Source: Anabaena sp. 4-3 (GTDB lineage Bacteria > Cyanobacteriota > Cyanobacteriia > Cyanobacteriales > Nostocaceae). From it: 64,000 bases of DNA. The notes beneath the pieces are model-generated. The model worked only from the letters and a program-made list of their open reading frames with translations, had not been told where the DNA came from and searched no databases. Made by a program: the position numbers and the translations under genes. This document shows, in pieces, positions 27,728-40,185 of the stretch; the stretch's first letter is position 1, and each line of letters starts with the position of its first letter. The stretch spans positions 133,224 through 197,223 of the forward strand of contig NZ_LUHJ01000009.1 in assembly GCF_001597745.1 (NCBI RefSeq), written 5' to 3'.

Positions 27728-29203
27728 TTAGCTGACTAGGTGTGCTTGGACTTGTGCTACTAATTCCTCTGTCCAGTAGGTAGCCAGTTCAGCATTAACG
27801 GCTTCTACCATAACTCTAATTACTGGCTCTGTGCCAGAGGCGCGGACTAAAATTCTACCACTATCACCCATTGCGGCTTCCGCAGAGGCGATCGCTTGTT
27901 GTATCGGTTCGCAATTTTGCCAACTCAAACGGCGATCGCGGTCTATAACTCGCACATTCCGCAACAATTGGGGATAGGTATCAAAACTTTCGTCTACCAA
28001 TGCGGCTAGGGAAACACCAGCCTGTTTGACTAAACTGGCTAAATGTAAAGCAGTTAACAAACCATCCCCGGTAATTCCGTAGTGACGACAAAGGATATGA
28101 CCAGACTGTTCACCACCTAACGCCCCTCCCGTCTTCAGCATTTCGGCTTGTACGTATTGGTCGCCTACAGCAGTACGAATTAATTTACCACCTTGTTGTT
28201 TCCATGCCCTTTCAAAGCCTAAATTCGCCATGACTGTCGATACAATCAAGTTATCTGGCAGTTGTTGCTGTTGTTTAAGGTGCTGTCCCCAGAGATAAAG
28301 AATATAATCACCATTAACTGATCTGCCAGTGTGGTCTACAGCTAAGACTCTATCAGCATCACCATCAAAAGCAAAACCTAAATCAGCATTGTGTTCTTGG
28401 ACGGCAGCTTGTAGAGTTTCTAAGTGGGTAGAACCGCAATTTACGTTAATGCGATCGCCATCGGCTTGATTATGCAAACAGATAACTTCTGCGCCCATTT
28501 GTGTAAATACCGATGGTGCTAACCCAACAGCCGCCCCCCACGCCAAGTCTAAAACAATCTTCATACCTTGAAGATTAACTGATGCTTGCAAAGGTTGTTG
28601 CAACGCTGCGCCATAATTCCCGATTAATTCCCGACGAGAGTAATGCCGACCGCAATCACTTACACTGTCAATGAATTCTGTATTTCCACGTAATCCGGCT
28701 TCAATTTCCGCTTGTAAAGCCTGGGGTAACTTAGCACCATCCGCACCAAAAATTTTAATCCCATTATCTTCTGGTGGGTTATGACTAGCAGAAATCATCA
28801 CCCCACCAATAGCTTCACTACTGCTAGTCAAATAAGCCACACAAGGAGTAGGACATAATCCCAAATACCAGACTTCGATGCCCGCAGATGTTAACCCCGC
28901 ACTCAAAGCCATAGCTAACATATCGCTGGAGTTTCTCGAATCCTGTCCTAGAATTACAGGCCCGACTCGATTAGCGTGGGTACGTAGAACTACACCAGCC
29001 CAGAAACCCACTTGCAATGCTAGCGGCGCACTCAGTAATTCTCCGACTTTACCACGAATCCCATCAGTCCCAAATAGGGGCGTTTTGGGTAGGGATAGCA
29101 AATTTAACCCCTCATTCCTCTGTTGTCCTTTCCCCAGTTTCTCAGCTTCACAAGCAGTAACTACTCTAATATCAGCTTGATTCCGAGTTATCGATGAAAC
29201 CAT
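27728..29203 (-). CDS. glmM: Phosphoglucosamine mutase
   Basis: A 491-residue alpha-D-phosphohexomutase. The catalytic serine motif [13 protein letters not shown], the metal loop [12 protein letters not shown], the sugar loop GEQSGH and the phosphate loop [11 protein letters not shown] are in order. GlmM interconverts glucosamine-6- and -1-phosphate for UDP-GlcNAc, feeding peptidoglycan and the polysaccharide genes nearby. The leader before [11 protein letters not shown] is about 45 residues longer than in E. coli. The frame opens at a GTG at 29224; I chose the first ATG (29203). Confidence 0.9.
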   Translation of the reverse strand: MVSSITRNQADIRVVTACEAEKLGKGQQRNEGLNLLSLPKTPLFGTDGIRGKVGELLSAPLALQVGFWAGVVLRTHANRVGPVILGQDSRNSSDMLAMALSAGLTSAGIEVWYLGLCPTPCVAYLTSSSEAIGGVMISASHNPPEDNGIKIFGADGAKLPQALQAEIEAGLRGNTEFIDSVSDCGRHYSRRELIGNYGAALQQPLQASVNLQGMKIVLDLAWGAAVGLAPSVFTQMGAEVICLHNQADGDRINVNCGSTHLETLQAAVQEHNADLGFAFDGDADRVLAVDHTGRSVNGDYILYLWGQHLKQQQQLPDNLIVSTVMANLGFERAWKQQGGKLIRTAVGDQYVQAEMLKTGGALGGEQSGHILCRHYGITGDGLLTALHLASLVKQAGVSLAALVDESFDTYPQLLRNVRVIDRDRRLSWQNCEPIQQAIASAEAAMGDSGRILVRASGTEPVIRVMVEAVNAELATYWTEELVAQVQAHLVS

Positions 29204-29714
29204 AAATTTAAACACCCCACACACTCACACTGAAAAATATTACTTTACAACTGATTCAACAAATCTGACTTCTCTAGAACCTAGTCAATCCCTTTTGTTT
29301 TGTCTTTATGATATTTATTTTTCTGAGCAGAACAAGTCTCTCAACTGTTAATTTTCAGTAATTTTGCTGAAAAATTATCAATTTTTTGGTAAATTCTTCC
29401 ATCTAGAGACGTTATCTTTCAACAAACACAGGGGTACAGGGGAAGAAAAAACTCCCTTGCAAATGTAGAGACGTTGTATAAAACGTCTCTACATATTGCC
29501 TATAAATTCAGTCAATTGCTTATATCCCCCAGATAAATAACGGGAACACGCATCACGTCAGGTAATTGTTAACAAAACTATATGTTGTTTGCGCTTAAAA
29601 AATTTTAATATAAATTCTCATCAAATAGTTCTAATGTAACGTTTTAATGGCATTTTTTAGCCGTTCGTAACTCAAGACTCTGGCAGTTGACCCTTTAAAT
29701 TTGAGAAGTTTAGT
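29204..29714. other. Intergenic region with one long hairpin
   Basis: About 510 AT-rich bases between the divergent glmM and ho1 genes. TGTAGAGACGTT (29464-29475) and its exact complement (29482-29493) make a perfect 12-bp stem, a repeat with a partial cousin near 25880. I see no gene. The ho1 promoter must lie in the last 150 bases. Confidence 0.5.
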
Positions 29715-30431
29715 ATGAGCAGCAATTTAGCAAGCAAACTGCGTATAGGTACAAAAAAAGCCCACACAATGGCAGAAAATGTGGGTTTTGTCAAGTGTTT
29801 TTTAAAAGGGGTTGTTGAGAAAAACTCTTACCGCAAGCTAGTGGCTAACTTTTACTACATCTACTCGGCGATGGAAGAGGAGATGGAAAAGCACAGCCAG
29901 CACCCGATTTTATCTAAAATCAATTTTCCCCAACTCAACCGTAAGCATACCTTAGAGCAAGACCTGAATTATTACTATGGTGCTAACTGGCGGGAACAAA
30001 TCCAGTTATCGTCAGCCGGGGAAGCCTATGTACAACGCATACGCGAAATTTCCGCTACTGAACCAGAGTTATTAATTGCCCATTCTTACACCCGTTACTT
30101 GGGTGATTTATCTGGAGGTCAAATTCTCAAAAATATTGCTGTCACCGCCATGAATCTGGGTGAAGGACAGGGAACAGCTTTTTATGAATTTGACGAGATT
30201 TCCGACGAGAAGGCGTTTAAAGCTAAATATCGTCAAAGTTTGGATGAGTTACCGATTGATGATGCTACAGGCGATCGCATTGTCGAAGAAGCTAACGCCG
30301 CCTTTGGCATGAACATGAAGATGTTCCAAGAATTAGAAGGTAACTTAATCAAAGCCATCGGCACGATGTTGTACAACACCTTAACCCGCCGCCGCACACG
30401 CGGTAGCACCGAACTGGCAACTGCTGAGTAA
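29715..30431 (+). CDS. ho1: Heme oxygenase 1
   Basis: A 238-residue protein. The haem-ligand histidine lies in GTKKAHTMAENVGFVKCF, and the distal helix in YTRYLGDLSGGQIL. It opens haem to biliverdin, iron and CO with reduced ferredoxin, starting bilin synthesis for phycobilisomes and phytochromes. A clearly related copy (ho2-like) is at 59398-60147. Length and motifs are normal. It appears to stand alone and is followed by a long hairpin. Confidence 0.95.
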   Translation: MSSNLASKLRIGTKKAHTMAENVGFVKCFLKGVVEKNSYRKLVANFYYIYSAMEEEMEKHSQHPILSKINFPQLNRKHTLEQDLNYYYGANWREQIQLSSAGEAYVQRIREISATEPELLIAHSYTRYLGDLSGGQILKNIAVTAMNLGEGQGTAFYEFDEISDEKAFKAKYRQSLDELPIDDATGDRIVEEANAAFGMNMKMFQELEGNLIKAIGTMLYNTLTRRRTRGSTELATAE

Positions 30432-30467
30432 ATGTAAATTTTTGTAACCGAACTTTAAGCAAAATTA

Positions 30468-30526
30468 AGGGGCAGCTTCCCTGAGTTCATCTGTTTTCAA
30501 CAGGCGATTTTAGGGAAGTTGCCCCT
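30468..30526 (+). terminator. Long hairpin behind ho1
   Basis: AGGGGCAGCTTCCCT (30468-30482) pairs with AGGGAAGTTGCCCCT (30512-30526) with one G-T pair over a 29-base loop. There is no pure T tract, but position and strength suggest transcription end or mRNA 3' protection. Confidence 0.55.
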
Positions 30527-30587
30527 AGTCTTTGGGGGTGGGGAGTAGGGAGTAGGGGAGCAGGGGGAGCAGAGAAGAACTTCTATC

Positions 30588-30629
30588 TAGTCCCCAATCC
30601 CCAGTACCCAATCCCCAGTCCCCAGTCCC

Positions 30630-30631
<2 letters not shown>
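30588..30631. repeat. STRR CCCCAGT/CCCCAAT heptamer array
   Basis: Five or six tandem CCCCART heptamers. They run up to the groEL stop codon. A complementary run lies at 57695-57728. Confidence 0.85.
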
Positions 30632-32383
<1,752 letters not shown>

Positions 32384-32481
32384 GACCCAAGTTAACCAGA
32401 TCACATCTGAAAATCACAAAAATTGATTAATATACACTTGATGCTCATGTAGGATACTGGCAGTAATGGTTAAATCGGGAG

Positions 32482-33561
32482 ATGAATTTCTACGACTCCC
32501 TTAAATCTATTGGCATTGCTAACCCTAGCGGTTCCGGCTGGTTGGCAGTAGTAATTACGTTTGTTTTGGCTTGGGTGGTAACTTGGCGTTTAATTCCCAC
32601 AATTCGTAAATTTGCGTTGCGGGTGGGTTGGGCTGACCAACCAAACGCCCGAAGACTCAACCAAGAACCATTGCCGAATGCTGGCGGTTTAGCTATTTAT
32701 GCGGGAGTAATCGCCGCATTGGTACTAGCCAGCCTTTTGCGCCCAATTGAACTGCAAAATGTGTTGGCTCAGGTATTGACTATTTTACTGGGAGGTTCAA
32801 TTCTCGTCTTGGTCGGCTTTATTGACGATCAGTTCGGATTACCCCCCTCTGTACGCTTATGGGCGCAAATTATCACGGCTTTGTTACTGTTTGCGAATAG
32901 GATTAGCGTTGATGTTGTTCTCGGTACGCCGATTGACTCGATTCTCTCGATGTTGCTGACTGTGCTGTGGATAGTCGGGATTACCAACGCTGTCAACTTG
33001 ATGGATGGGATGGATGGTTTGGCGGGAGGAATTAGTTTTATCACTGCCATGAGTCTATTAGGGGTTGCTGCCCAGTTTCCCAATCGGGCTGCGGCTATCT
33101 TAGTGTTGGCAGCCTTGGGGGGTGCAGCTTTGGGCTTTTTGCGCCATAATTTCCACCCCTCAAGGATTATCATGGGTGATGCCGGAGCTTACTTTTTTGG
33201 TTATGTGCTGGCTGCAACCAGTATTTTAGGTAATCTGCAAGAGAATACCATCTATGCTCTAGGCCCCGCAGTTTTATTCCTGCTGTTGCCTGTGTTAGAT
33301 ACTACACAGGTGTTTATCCGCCGGCTGTTAGCAGGTAAAAACCCCCTCAGTACCCCTGGTAAAGACCACCTACACCACCGTCTCCTGGCTTGGGGATTTT
33401 CTCAACGCCGTGCGGCACTTACCTTATGGTCAATTACCTTAATTTGTAATTTGCTGGCGATGAGAGTCCAAGGTATGAGTGCGGCAGTAATTGTTACCAC
33501 TACCAGTGGGATTATTATCCTGCTCGGTTTCACTGTGTGGCATAAACTCCGTACCCAGTAA
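32482..33561 (+). CDS. WecA/MraY-like polyprenyl-phosphate sugar-1-phosphate transferase
   Basis: A 359-residue integral membrane protein with about ten hydrophobic segments. Family marks are LVGFIDDQFGLPPSVRL, NLMDGMDGLAGG, and FHPSRIIMGDAGAYFFGY with the loop GKDHLHHRLLAWG. It transfers a sugar-phosphate (often GlcNAc-1-P) from UDP to undecaprenyl phosphate to start a glycan. The HLHHRL loop is of the WecA/TagO branch rather than true MraY. It faces away from groEL, sharing a 150-bp promoter region. Confidence 0.85.
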   Translation: MNFYDSLKSIGIANPSGSGWLAVVITFVLAWVVTWRLIPTIRKFALRVGWADQPNARRLNQEPLPNAGGLAIYAGVIAALVLASLLRPIELQNVLAQVLTILLGGSILVLVGFIDDQFGLPPSVRLWAQIITALLLFANRISVDVVLGTPIDSILSMLLTVLWIVGITNAVNLMDGMDGLAGGISFITAMSLLGVAAQFPNRAAAILVLAALGGAALGFLRHNFHPSRIIMGDAGAYFFGYVLAATSILGNLQENTIYALGPAVLFLLLPVLDTTQVFIRRLLAGKNPLSTPGKDHLHHRLLAWGFSQRRAALTLWSITLICNLLAMRVQGMSAAVIVTTTSGIIILLGFTVWHKLRTQ

Positions 33562-33568
33562 CTAGGAA

Positions 33569-34662
<1,094 letters not shown>

Positions 34663-34980
34663 ATGACTACTAAAAAGCAATTCAACAGCTTTGAAGAAAT
34701 GCTGTCTGGTTCTGATTTACCTGTTTTAGTAGATTTTTACGCTGATTGGTGTGGCCCTTGTCAGATGATGGCGAAAATTTTAGAGCAAGTAAATGCTCAA
34801 CTCAATAACCGCATCCGCATTGTCAAAATTGACACGGAAAAATACACAGAATTAGCCAGCCAGTACGAAATTTATGCTCTACCAACACTGGTTTTATTCA
34901 AACAAGGTCAACCAGTGGATCGGATTGAAGGTGTGTTGCAAACACCTGATTTAGTTAACCGGTTGCAAAGTTTTCTGTAA
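34663..34980 (+). CDS. Thioredoxin, y-type (TrxQ-like)
   Basis: A 105-residue thioredoxin with the active site WCGPC in DFYADWCGPCQMM and the cis-proline in YALPTLVLF. The start TTKKQFNSFEEMLSGS resembles Synechocystis Slr0233, the y-type TrxQ that serves peroxiredoxins and bacterioferritin comigratory proteins. The residue before WCGPC is Asp rather than the more common Thr. The ATG at 34663 (ACATGACTACT) was preferred to the upstream GTG. Confidence 0.85.
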   Translation: MTTKKQFNSFEEMLSGSDLPVLVDFYADWCGPCQMMAKILEQVNAQLNNRIRIVKIDTEKYTELASQYEIYALPTLVLFKQGQPVDRIEGVLQTPDLVNRLQSFL

Positions 34981-35073
34981 TTAATATTAAGTTAGAGATG
35001 CAAAAATTAGCATCTCTACACATTTTTTTATGAATTTATTGCGGTTCTCAAATCAGTGAGAAGAAAAATAATT

Positions 35074-35103
35074 GAACGCAGATAAACGCAGATAAACGCA
35101 GAT
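35074..35103. repeat. 10-bp tandem repeat (AAACGCAGAT x3)
   Basis: Three near-perfect units, first GAACGCAGAT and then AAACGCAGAT twice, about 120 bases before the coiled-coil gene. It belongs to the same CGCAGA repeat family as the element at 20757. Confidence 0.7.
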
Positions 35104-35145
35104 GAATTTGGATTCTATCCGGTTGCAATCCGCAGCTATTTATAC

Positions 35146-35174
35146 TTGACGCTTACAAAGACATATGTTATTTT
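35146..35174 (+). promoter_or_regulatory. Putative promoter for the coiled-coil/GUN4 pair
   Basis: TTGACG and TATTTT are separated by 17 bases and lie about 50 bases before the start codon, a fair match to the major sigma factor consensus. Confidence 0.3.
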
Positions 35175-35221
35175 TAAACGCATAACTGCTTACTAATTCA
35201 TCTATTACAGGGTGTTGAGAA

Positions 35222-36109
35222 ATGTTAGGTTTTCTGTTTGGAGGACTTGTTAAAAAATTTGAGAGTGCAGCAAAGGAGATTGTTTCAGACTGTCGTGATA
35301 ACATAAATGGCTTGTTTGATGACAAGCTTTATCCTTTAGCCGACAAACTCGATTATATAATTAAAGAACGCATTCATCAGGCAATAGAAGATACTGAGAA
35401 ATTAGAAAATAAAACTAAAGTTGATATTTATGAAATCTTAAATACAGCAGATGCCAAAATTAAACATTACCTAGAAACAATAGATAATATTAGAGCAAAA
35501 GCTATCAGTGAAACTATTAACCAAACAAACTTTTATCTAGAGAACAGAATTAATCAAATGGCGTTAGCTGTAATGGAAGCTATTAATAATACCCACGACA
35601 GTCTTGATAAAAGTTTAGATAGAATTGAGAAATTAGAGAGTAACTTGTTTAGAGATGCGAATCAAATAGTAGATAAACTATGTGAGTGTCTTGATCGTAA
35701 CGCTGCTGTTTTACAAAATGAGTTGAGAAAATATTTAGTTCACGCCTTACCATCTCCTTTAGATAAATGTAAACAAAAGCTCAAGATATCATGGAAACCC
35801 GGCGGGATGTTTTCTGATATTGAGCTTTATGAATTAAACGAGTGTTACGAACTAAGTAAGTTAAATGAGAACACCCCTGTTGATGAAGTTTTAAAAATCT
35901 ATGGACAACTACAACATAATGCCACAATCATGGCTGCTTTAGTGAGCAAATCTCCAGAGTTAAAACATCGAGCTATTCAAGATTGGATTAAATATGGTTT
36001 ACTTTGTGAATTTTGGCGGAGCATCATCAAGACTTATGATGCTCAAGATAGCTTGATGTTAGAGACTAATTCTTCACCAAAACTATTGCAAGATAATCCA
36101 GAAGTTTAA
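35222..36109 (+). CDS. Coiled-coil hypothetical protein, partner of GUN4-domain gene
   Basis: A 295-residue protein with no family I recognise. A short hydrophobic, glycine-rich start (LGFLFGGLVKKFESAAKEIV) could insert partly in a membrane. Residues about 20-180 are one long set of amphipathic helices (NTADAKIKHYLETIDNIRAKAISE..., INQMALAVMEAINNTHDSLDKSLDRIEKLE), of the apolipoprotein- or BAR-like kind. The C-terminal third is a compact helical region. It lies 15 bases from the next gene and should be translated with it. The base composition is AT-richer than the housekeeping genes nearby. Confidence 0.6.
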   Translation: MLGFLFGGLVKKFESAAKEIVSDCRDNINGLFDDKLYPLADKLDYIIKERIHQAIEDTEKLENKTKVDIYEILNTADAKIKHYLETIDNIRAKAISETINQTNFYLENRINQMALAVMEAINNTHDSLDKSLDRIEKLESNLFRDANQIVDKLCECLDRNAAVLQNELRKYLVHALPSPLDKCKQKLKISWKPGGMFSDIELYELNECYELSKLNENTPVDEVLKIYGQLQHNATIMAALVSKSPELKHRAIQDWIKYGLLCEFWRSIIKTYDAQDSLMLETNSSPKLLQDNPEV

Positions 36110-36124
36110 TTATTTAATGTCTTT

Positions 36125-37051
36125 ATGTTTAAAGCGGATAAGAATCAATCTAAAACACCTCTAGGCTATTACGAGCGAGCCATAGAAGAACTTAGGCGCA
36201 GCCGTGAAGAATTGCAGGAGATGAAAGCAATTTACTTACAAAAAATTGATTTTGTTCCTCAGCCTTTGCAATCAGAAATTCAAGAATTGAAAACAGAGCT
36301 TAAGCATATTTATGAAAGACTAGAAGATGTTGAGAAAAAAGCAGCAGAAACTCAAATGAGTTTAGCTGATATGGAAGAAGCAGCACTAACTGCTCAACAA
36401 GAATTACAAACTATAAAAGAGAATATGATTAATGAAAGAAAATTCAATGAGCAAATTATTGAAGAACTAGCACAAATAAAAGAGCAAGTATCTCATATTG
36501 TTTCTCAAACACAGCCGATAGATTCTCAAACACAAATTTTACAATCTTTATCAAATCTACAGTTGCAATTATCTGAATTAACAGCAGAGTTAACCCTTGT
36601 TTCTCATACATCTGGGGTAGATTATAGACAGTTGCAACAACTTTTAGCAGAAAATCGATGGCAGGAAGCTGACAAAGAAACTTATTTAAATCTCCTCAAA
36701 ATTTGTAATCGTCAAGAAGAAGGTTGGTTAGATGATGATCAAATTAAAAAATTGCCTCGTCATGACATCGTGATGATTAATAATCTCTGGGTTAAATATA
36801 GTCAAGGAAGATTTGGTTTTAGTATTCAAAAAACTCTTTGGGAAGCCAGAAAAGAGTATAAGCACTTTGCTTATAGGGTGGGATGGCTAGCAAGTCTAGC
36901 TAATAGTGAATGGGTAAAATATGATGACTATACTTTCAATTTAGATGCTAATAAGGGACACTTACCGTCTACATCGCGTTTAGTAGGTTTAGGTTGTAGA
37001 AATGTTGGTGAAGTTGCACACAGACTCAAGGTTTTTTTGTCACGTTATTAA
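36125..37051 (+). CDS. Coiled-coil protein with C-terminal GUN4 domain
   Basis: A 308-residue protein. Residues about 10-160 are a long coiled coil (QSEIQELKTELKHIYERLEDVEKKAAETQ...). From about 165 to 308 the sequence is a GUN4 fold: VDYRQLQQLLAENRWQEADKETYLNLL, EEGWLDDDQIKKLP, INNLWVKYSQGRFGFSIQKTLWE, FAYRVGW, and FNLDANKGHLPS. Canonical GUN4 binds porphyrins and activates Mg-chelatase, but GUN4 domains also occur fused to other parts with no chlorophyll link. This one has a coiled-coil arm and an unusual partner gene. Start codon follows the partner stop directly. Confidence 0.75.
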   Translation: MFKADKNQSKTPLGYYERAIEELRRSREELQEMKAIYLQKIDFVPQPLQSEIQELKTELKHIYERLEDVEKKAAETQMSLADMEEAALTAQQELQTIKENMINERKFNEQIIEELAQIKEQVSHIVSQTQPIDSQTQILQSLSNLQLQLSELTAELTLVSHTSGVDYRQLQQLLAENRWQEADKETYLNLLKICNRQEEGWLDDDQIKKLPRHDIVMINNLWVKYSQGRFGFSIQKTLWEARKEYKHFAYRVGWLASLANSEWVKYDDYTFNLDANKGHLPSTSRLVGLGCRNVGEVAHRLKVFLSRY

Positions 37052-37217
37052 TCGAAAAATCTAGGATTAGATGTAGGTTGGGTTAAGCGTAGCGCAACCC
37101 AACTATGATATTAGTGTTGGGTTTCCTACAGAAATGTGAGTGAGAACCCACACCGAATAAACCGACTAAATATTTTTTTTGTCACGCTACTAATGTGTTT
37201 TGACGCTACAACCAAGC
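37052..37217. repeat. Dispersed GTAGGTTGGG repeat
   Basis: GTAGGTTGGGTTAAGCGTAG and CGCAACCCAAC form an inverted repeat right after the GUN4-domain gene; this kind of unit is widespread in these genomes. It may also stop transcription. Confidence 0.45.
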
Positions 37218-38138
37218 TTAAGAACGTCGGGCATTTAAACAACACCATTCTTTCCGCTTCCACATGGTAGCGACAACCCAGCCATGTTTTTCTAAAGCAT
37301 CAGCTACAGATTTTGATTGTTCAACTAAAATACCGCTAAAAATTCCCCAGGTACTCGGTTTAGAAATTTCGCTGAGTTCTGGGACTAATTGAATAATTAC
37401 ATCAGCTAAAATATTGCAGACAATTCCATCTACTGGCTTGTCAATTAATTTCTTGACAATATCTACACTCCCTTCTGCTGGTACTAGGCGTTCTGGATTA
37501 ACATCATTGAGTGCGCGATTACTAAAGGTAGATTGTACCGCTAAGGGATCAGTATCTACTGCATAAACTTTCTCCGCACCTAATAGCACTGCCCCGATAG
37601 AAAGGATACCAGAACCACAACCAATATCCGCAATTATTACAGGTTCTTTTTGAGCAGCTTTCCCCATAAAAGATTGTGGTACTTCACTCAGACGCATCTC
37701 TAGGGATTCTAGACATAACTGGGTTGTGGCGTGGTTGCCTGTGCCGAATGCTACACCTGGATCGAGGCGAATTACTAACCTGTCTAAGTTTTCTGGTAAG
37801 GGTAGCCAAGCCGGGTTAATCAGGATGCGATCGCCTATTTCTTGGGGATGCCAGTATTGTTTCCAACTACTTGCCCAGTCTTCTTCGTCTATGATCTGCC
37901 AATTGAGCGTAGGAATAGATAATCCTAAACATAAAGCATCTTGTTGTAACAATAACCCCAGTGCGGCTAAATCTAGTTGCTGTGCTTGAAATGCAGGTAA
38001 GTAACCTTTAACCAGACAAGAAACTCCTTGACTTTCACTAGCTGTACCCCGACAGCCAAAATCTTCCAGTCGCCAAGAAACCGAGTCCTCTAACGCTGGT
38101 TCACATAAAACCTGTAATTCCCACCAAGTGTTTGCCAT
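37218..38138 (-). CDS. prmA: Ribosomal protein L11 methyltransferase
   Basis: A 306-residue methyltransferase. The N-terminal substrate-recognition part precedes [17 protein letters not shown] and the AdoMet-binding [15 protein letters not shown], then [11 protein letters not shown], which is the PrmA NxxA catalytic segment. It trimethylates lysines and the N-terminus of L11. The frame continues upstream to 38195, but the family starts at [10 protein letters not shown], so 38138 was chosen. Confidence 0.92.
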   Translation of the reverse strand: MANTWWELQVLCEPALEDSVSWRLEDFGCRGTASESQGVSCLVKGYLPAFQAQQLDLAALGLLLQQDALCLGLSIPTLNWQIIDEEDWASSWKQYWHPQEIGDRILINPAWLPLPENLDRLVIRLDPGVAFGTGNHATTQLCLESLEMRLSEVPQSFMGKAAQKEPVIIADIGCGSGILSIGAVLLGAEKVYAVDTDPLAVQSTFSNRALNDVNPERLVPAEGSVDIVKKLIDKPVDGIVCNILADVIIQLVPELSEISKPSTWGIFSGILVEQSKSVADALEKHGWVVATMWKRKEWCCLNARRS

Positions 38139-38248
38139 TTTTTTGTGCTGAGTGCTGGGTGCTGAATAAAGACGCGATTTATCGCGTCTGGACAAGAGTA
38201 ATGAGTGCTGAGTAGAAAGTCAGCACTTACTACTCAGCACCCAAAACT

Positions 38249-39829
38249 TTATAAAGTTACTGTATACGCATCACGGATTTCTGGCTGTTTGGTAATCTCA
38301 GCCAAGACACCATCCGGTAAGGGATCATCAATGCTGAGAGCCATAACCGCATCACCACGCACGATTTTGCGGCCTACCTGCATACTGGCAATATTGACAT
38401 TATAGCTACCTAGAAGAGAACCCAGTTTACCAATAATTCCCGGTACATCGCGGTGCAGGGTAAACAGCATATACTTGCTGGGTGGGACGTTAATCGGGAA
38501 CCCATCAACATCGGTGAGGTGAATTTCTTTATCACCTAACAATGCACCAGTGACAGAATGAGTGCCTAAAGTACCTGTAGCTTCTAGACGCAATGAGCCA
38601 GCGTAGTCACGAAGTGATGCGTCACGGGTTTCGATGACTCTAATTCCCCGTTCTTTAGCTTCGATGTTGGCGTTAACGTAATTTACCCGTTCTCGTAAGG
38701 CTTGATATAACAAACCTTTGAGTGCTGCTACAACTAAAGGCTGACTTTTGTTGGTGGCGAGTTCACCTTGTAGGCGGACATTGAGCAATTCTACCCGACC
38801 ACCTGCCAGCTGTCCGACCAAGTTACCCAAGGTTTCTGCTAGCTGCATATAAGGTTTGAGTTCTTCCAAGACAGAGGGGCCGAGTCCGGGAATGTTCACG
38901 GCGGAACGGGCGGGTAAACCCAAAAGCACATCGCGAATTTGTTCAGCTACGTCGATAGCTACATTAACTTGTGCTTCTGTAGTGGACGCGCCTAAGTGGG
39001 GGGTGAGGATGATATCCTTACCGAGCGATCGCAATTCTGATTCACCCAATGGTTCAGACTCGAACACATCCAAAGCTGCACCCGCAATTTTCCCTTCTTT
39101 AATCGCTGCGGCTAACGCTGCTTCATCAATAATCCCACCACGAGCGCAATTAATAATCCTGACTGTGGGCTTCATTTTTGCCAGGGTTTGAGCATTGATC
39201 AGGTGAGTTGTCTCTGGAGTTTTGGGAATATGCAGGGTGATATAGTCAGCTTGCTGAATCAACAAGTCAAAATTCACCAATTGACAACCAATTTGTTCGG
39301 CTCGTTCTGCGGAAATAAAGGGATCATAAGCTAATAACTTCATCCCCATAGCTTTGGCAACTGCGGCGACATGAGAGCCGATTTTACCCAAGCCCACAAT
39401 ACCGATAGTCTTTTTATATACTTCCGCACCAACAAAGGTTTTACGATCCCACACACCGCTTTTTACAGAAGCATTGGCATCGGGAATGTGGCGCGACAAA
39501 GACAACATCATCGCCAAGGCGTGTTCAGCTGCGGCGATGGTGTTACCTTCCGGGGAATTAACTACAACAATACCTTTACGGGTAGCAGCCGGCACATCCA
39601 CATTATCAACACCCACGCCAGCCCGACCGATAATTTTTAGCTGAGTTCCAGCTTCAATAATTTCCTGAGTGACGCGTGTTCCAGAGCGAATCATCAACGC
39701 GTCATACTCGCCAATAATTTCTATTAGTTCTGCTGGTTTAAGACCTATTTTGACATCAACAGTAGCAACCTGGGAAAGAATGTCAATACCAGCCTGGTCA
39801 ATAGGATCGGAGACAAGAACCTTAGACAT
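38249..39829 (-). CDS. serA: D-3-phosphoglycerate dehydrogenase
   Basis: A 526-residue protein, the long form of SerA. The NAD motif IGIVGLGKIGSHVA, the catalytic His in LTPHLGAST and Arg in INCARGGIIDE are present, followed by the intervening ASB domain and a C-terminal ACT domain (MLFTLHRDVPGIIGKLGSLLG). It oxidises 3-phosphoglycerate for serine synthesis; ACT domains usually carry serine feedback. It is upstream of prmA on the same strand, 110 bases away with a GACGCGATTTATCGCGTC hairpin in between. Confidence 0.95.
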   Translation of the reverse strand: MSKVLVSDPIDQAGIDILSQVATVDVKIGLKPAELIEIIGEYDALMIRSGTRVTQEIIEAGTQLKIIGRAGVGVDNVDVPAATRKGIVVVNSPEGNTIAAAEHALAMMLSLSRHIPDANASVKSGVWDRKTFVGAEVYKKTIGIVGLGKIGSHVAAVAKAMGMKLLAYDPFISAERAEQIGCQLVNFDLLIQQADYITLHIPKTPETTHLINAQTLAKMKPTVRIINCARGGIIDEAALAAAIKEGKIAGAALDVFESEPLGESELRSLGKDIILTPHLGASTTEAQVNVAIDVAEQIRDVLLGLPARSAVNIPGLGPSVLEELKPYMQLAETLGNLVGQLAGGRVELLNVRLQGELATNKSQPLVVAALKGLLYQALRERVNYVNANIEAKERGIRVIETRDASLRDYAGSLRLEATGTLGTHSVTGALLGDKEIHLTDVDGFPINVPPSKYMLFTLHRDVPGIIGKLGSLLGSYNVNIASMQVGRKIVRGDAVMALSIDDPLPDGVLAEITKQPEIRDAYTVTL

Positions 39830-40185
39830 GATTAGATCATTTATAAGTTAAGAGTTTTGCTGCACAAGACTTTTTAGTTTAGTCCTTATTCGTGGCCATT
39901 CAGCAAAAAATATTGGTTTTAATATCAGCTAATGCTGTACTCACACCTCTTACTTGAGGATAACAGAGTATCAGGGTACAGGAATAGTCTGCTACTAACC
40001 CCTACCTATGTGAAGATGAGCGGCTGCTTACACTATCCTGCCGATAAATGATAAACCATGAATCGCACTAAAAATCTATATATAGATTATTTATTTTTAT
40101 GACTCAGCAGCTAGTTCGTGTCAGTAGAAGATATGGCTATAATTCCTGTAAAGACGCTGGTGTATGAGATTTGGGGCAACCAGTC
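39830..40185. other. Intergenic region, no gene seen
   Basis: About 360 bases between divergent serA and the Uma2 gene. It holds no hairpin or frame that I would defend. Confidence 0.4.
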
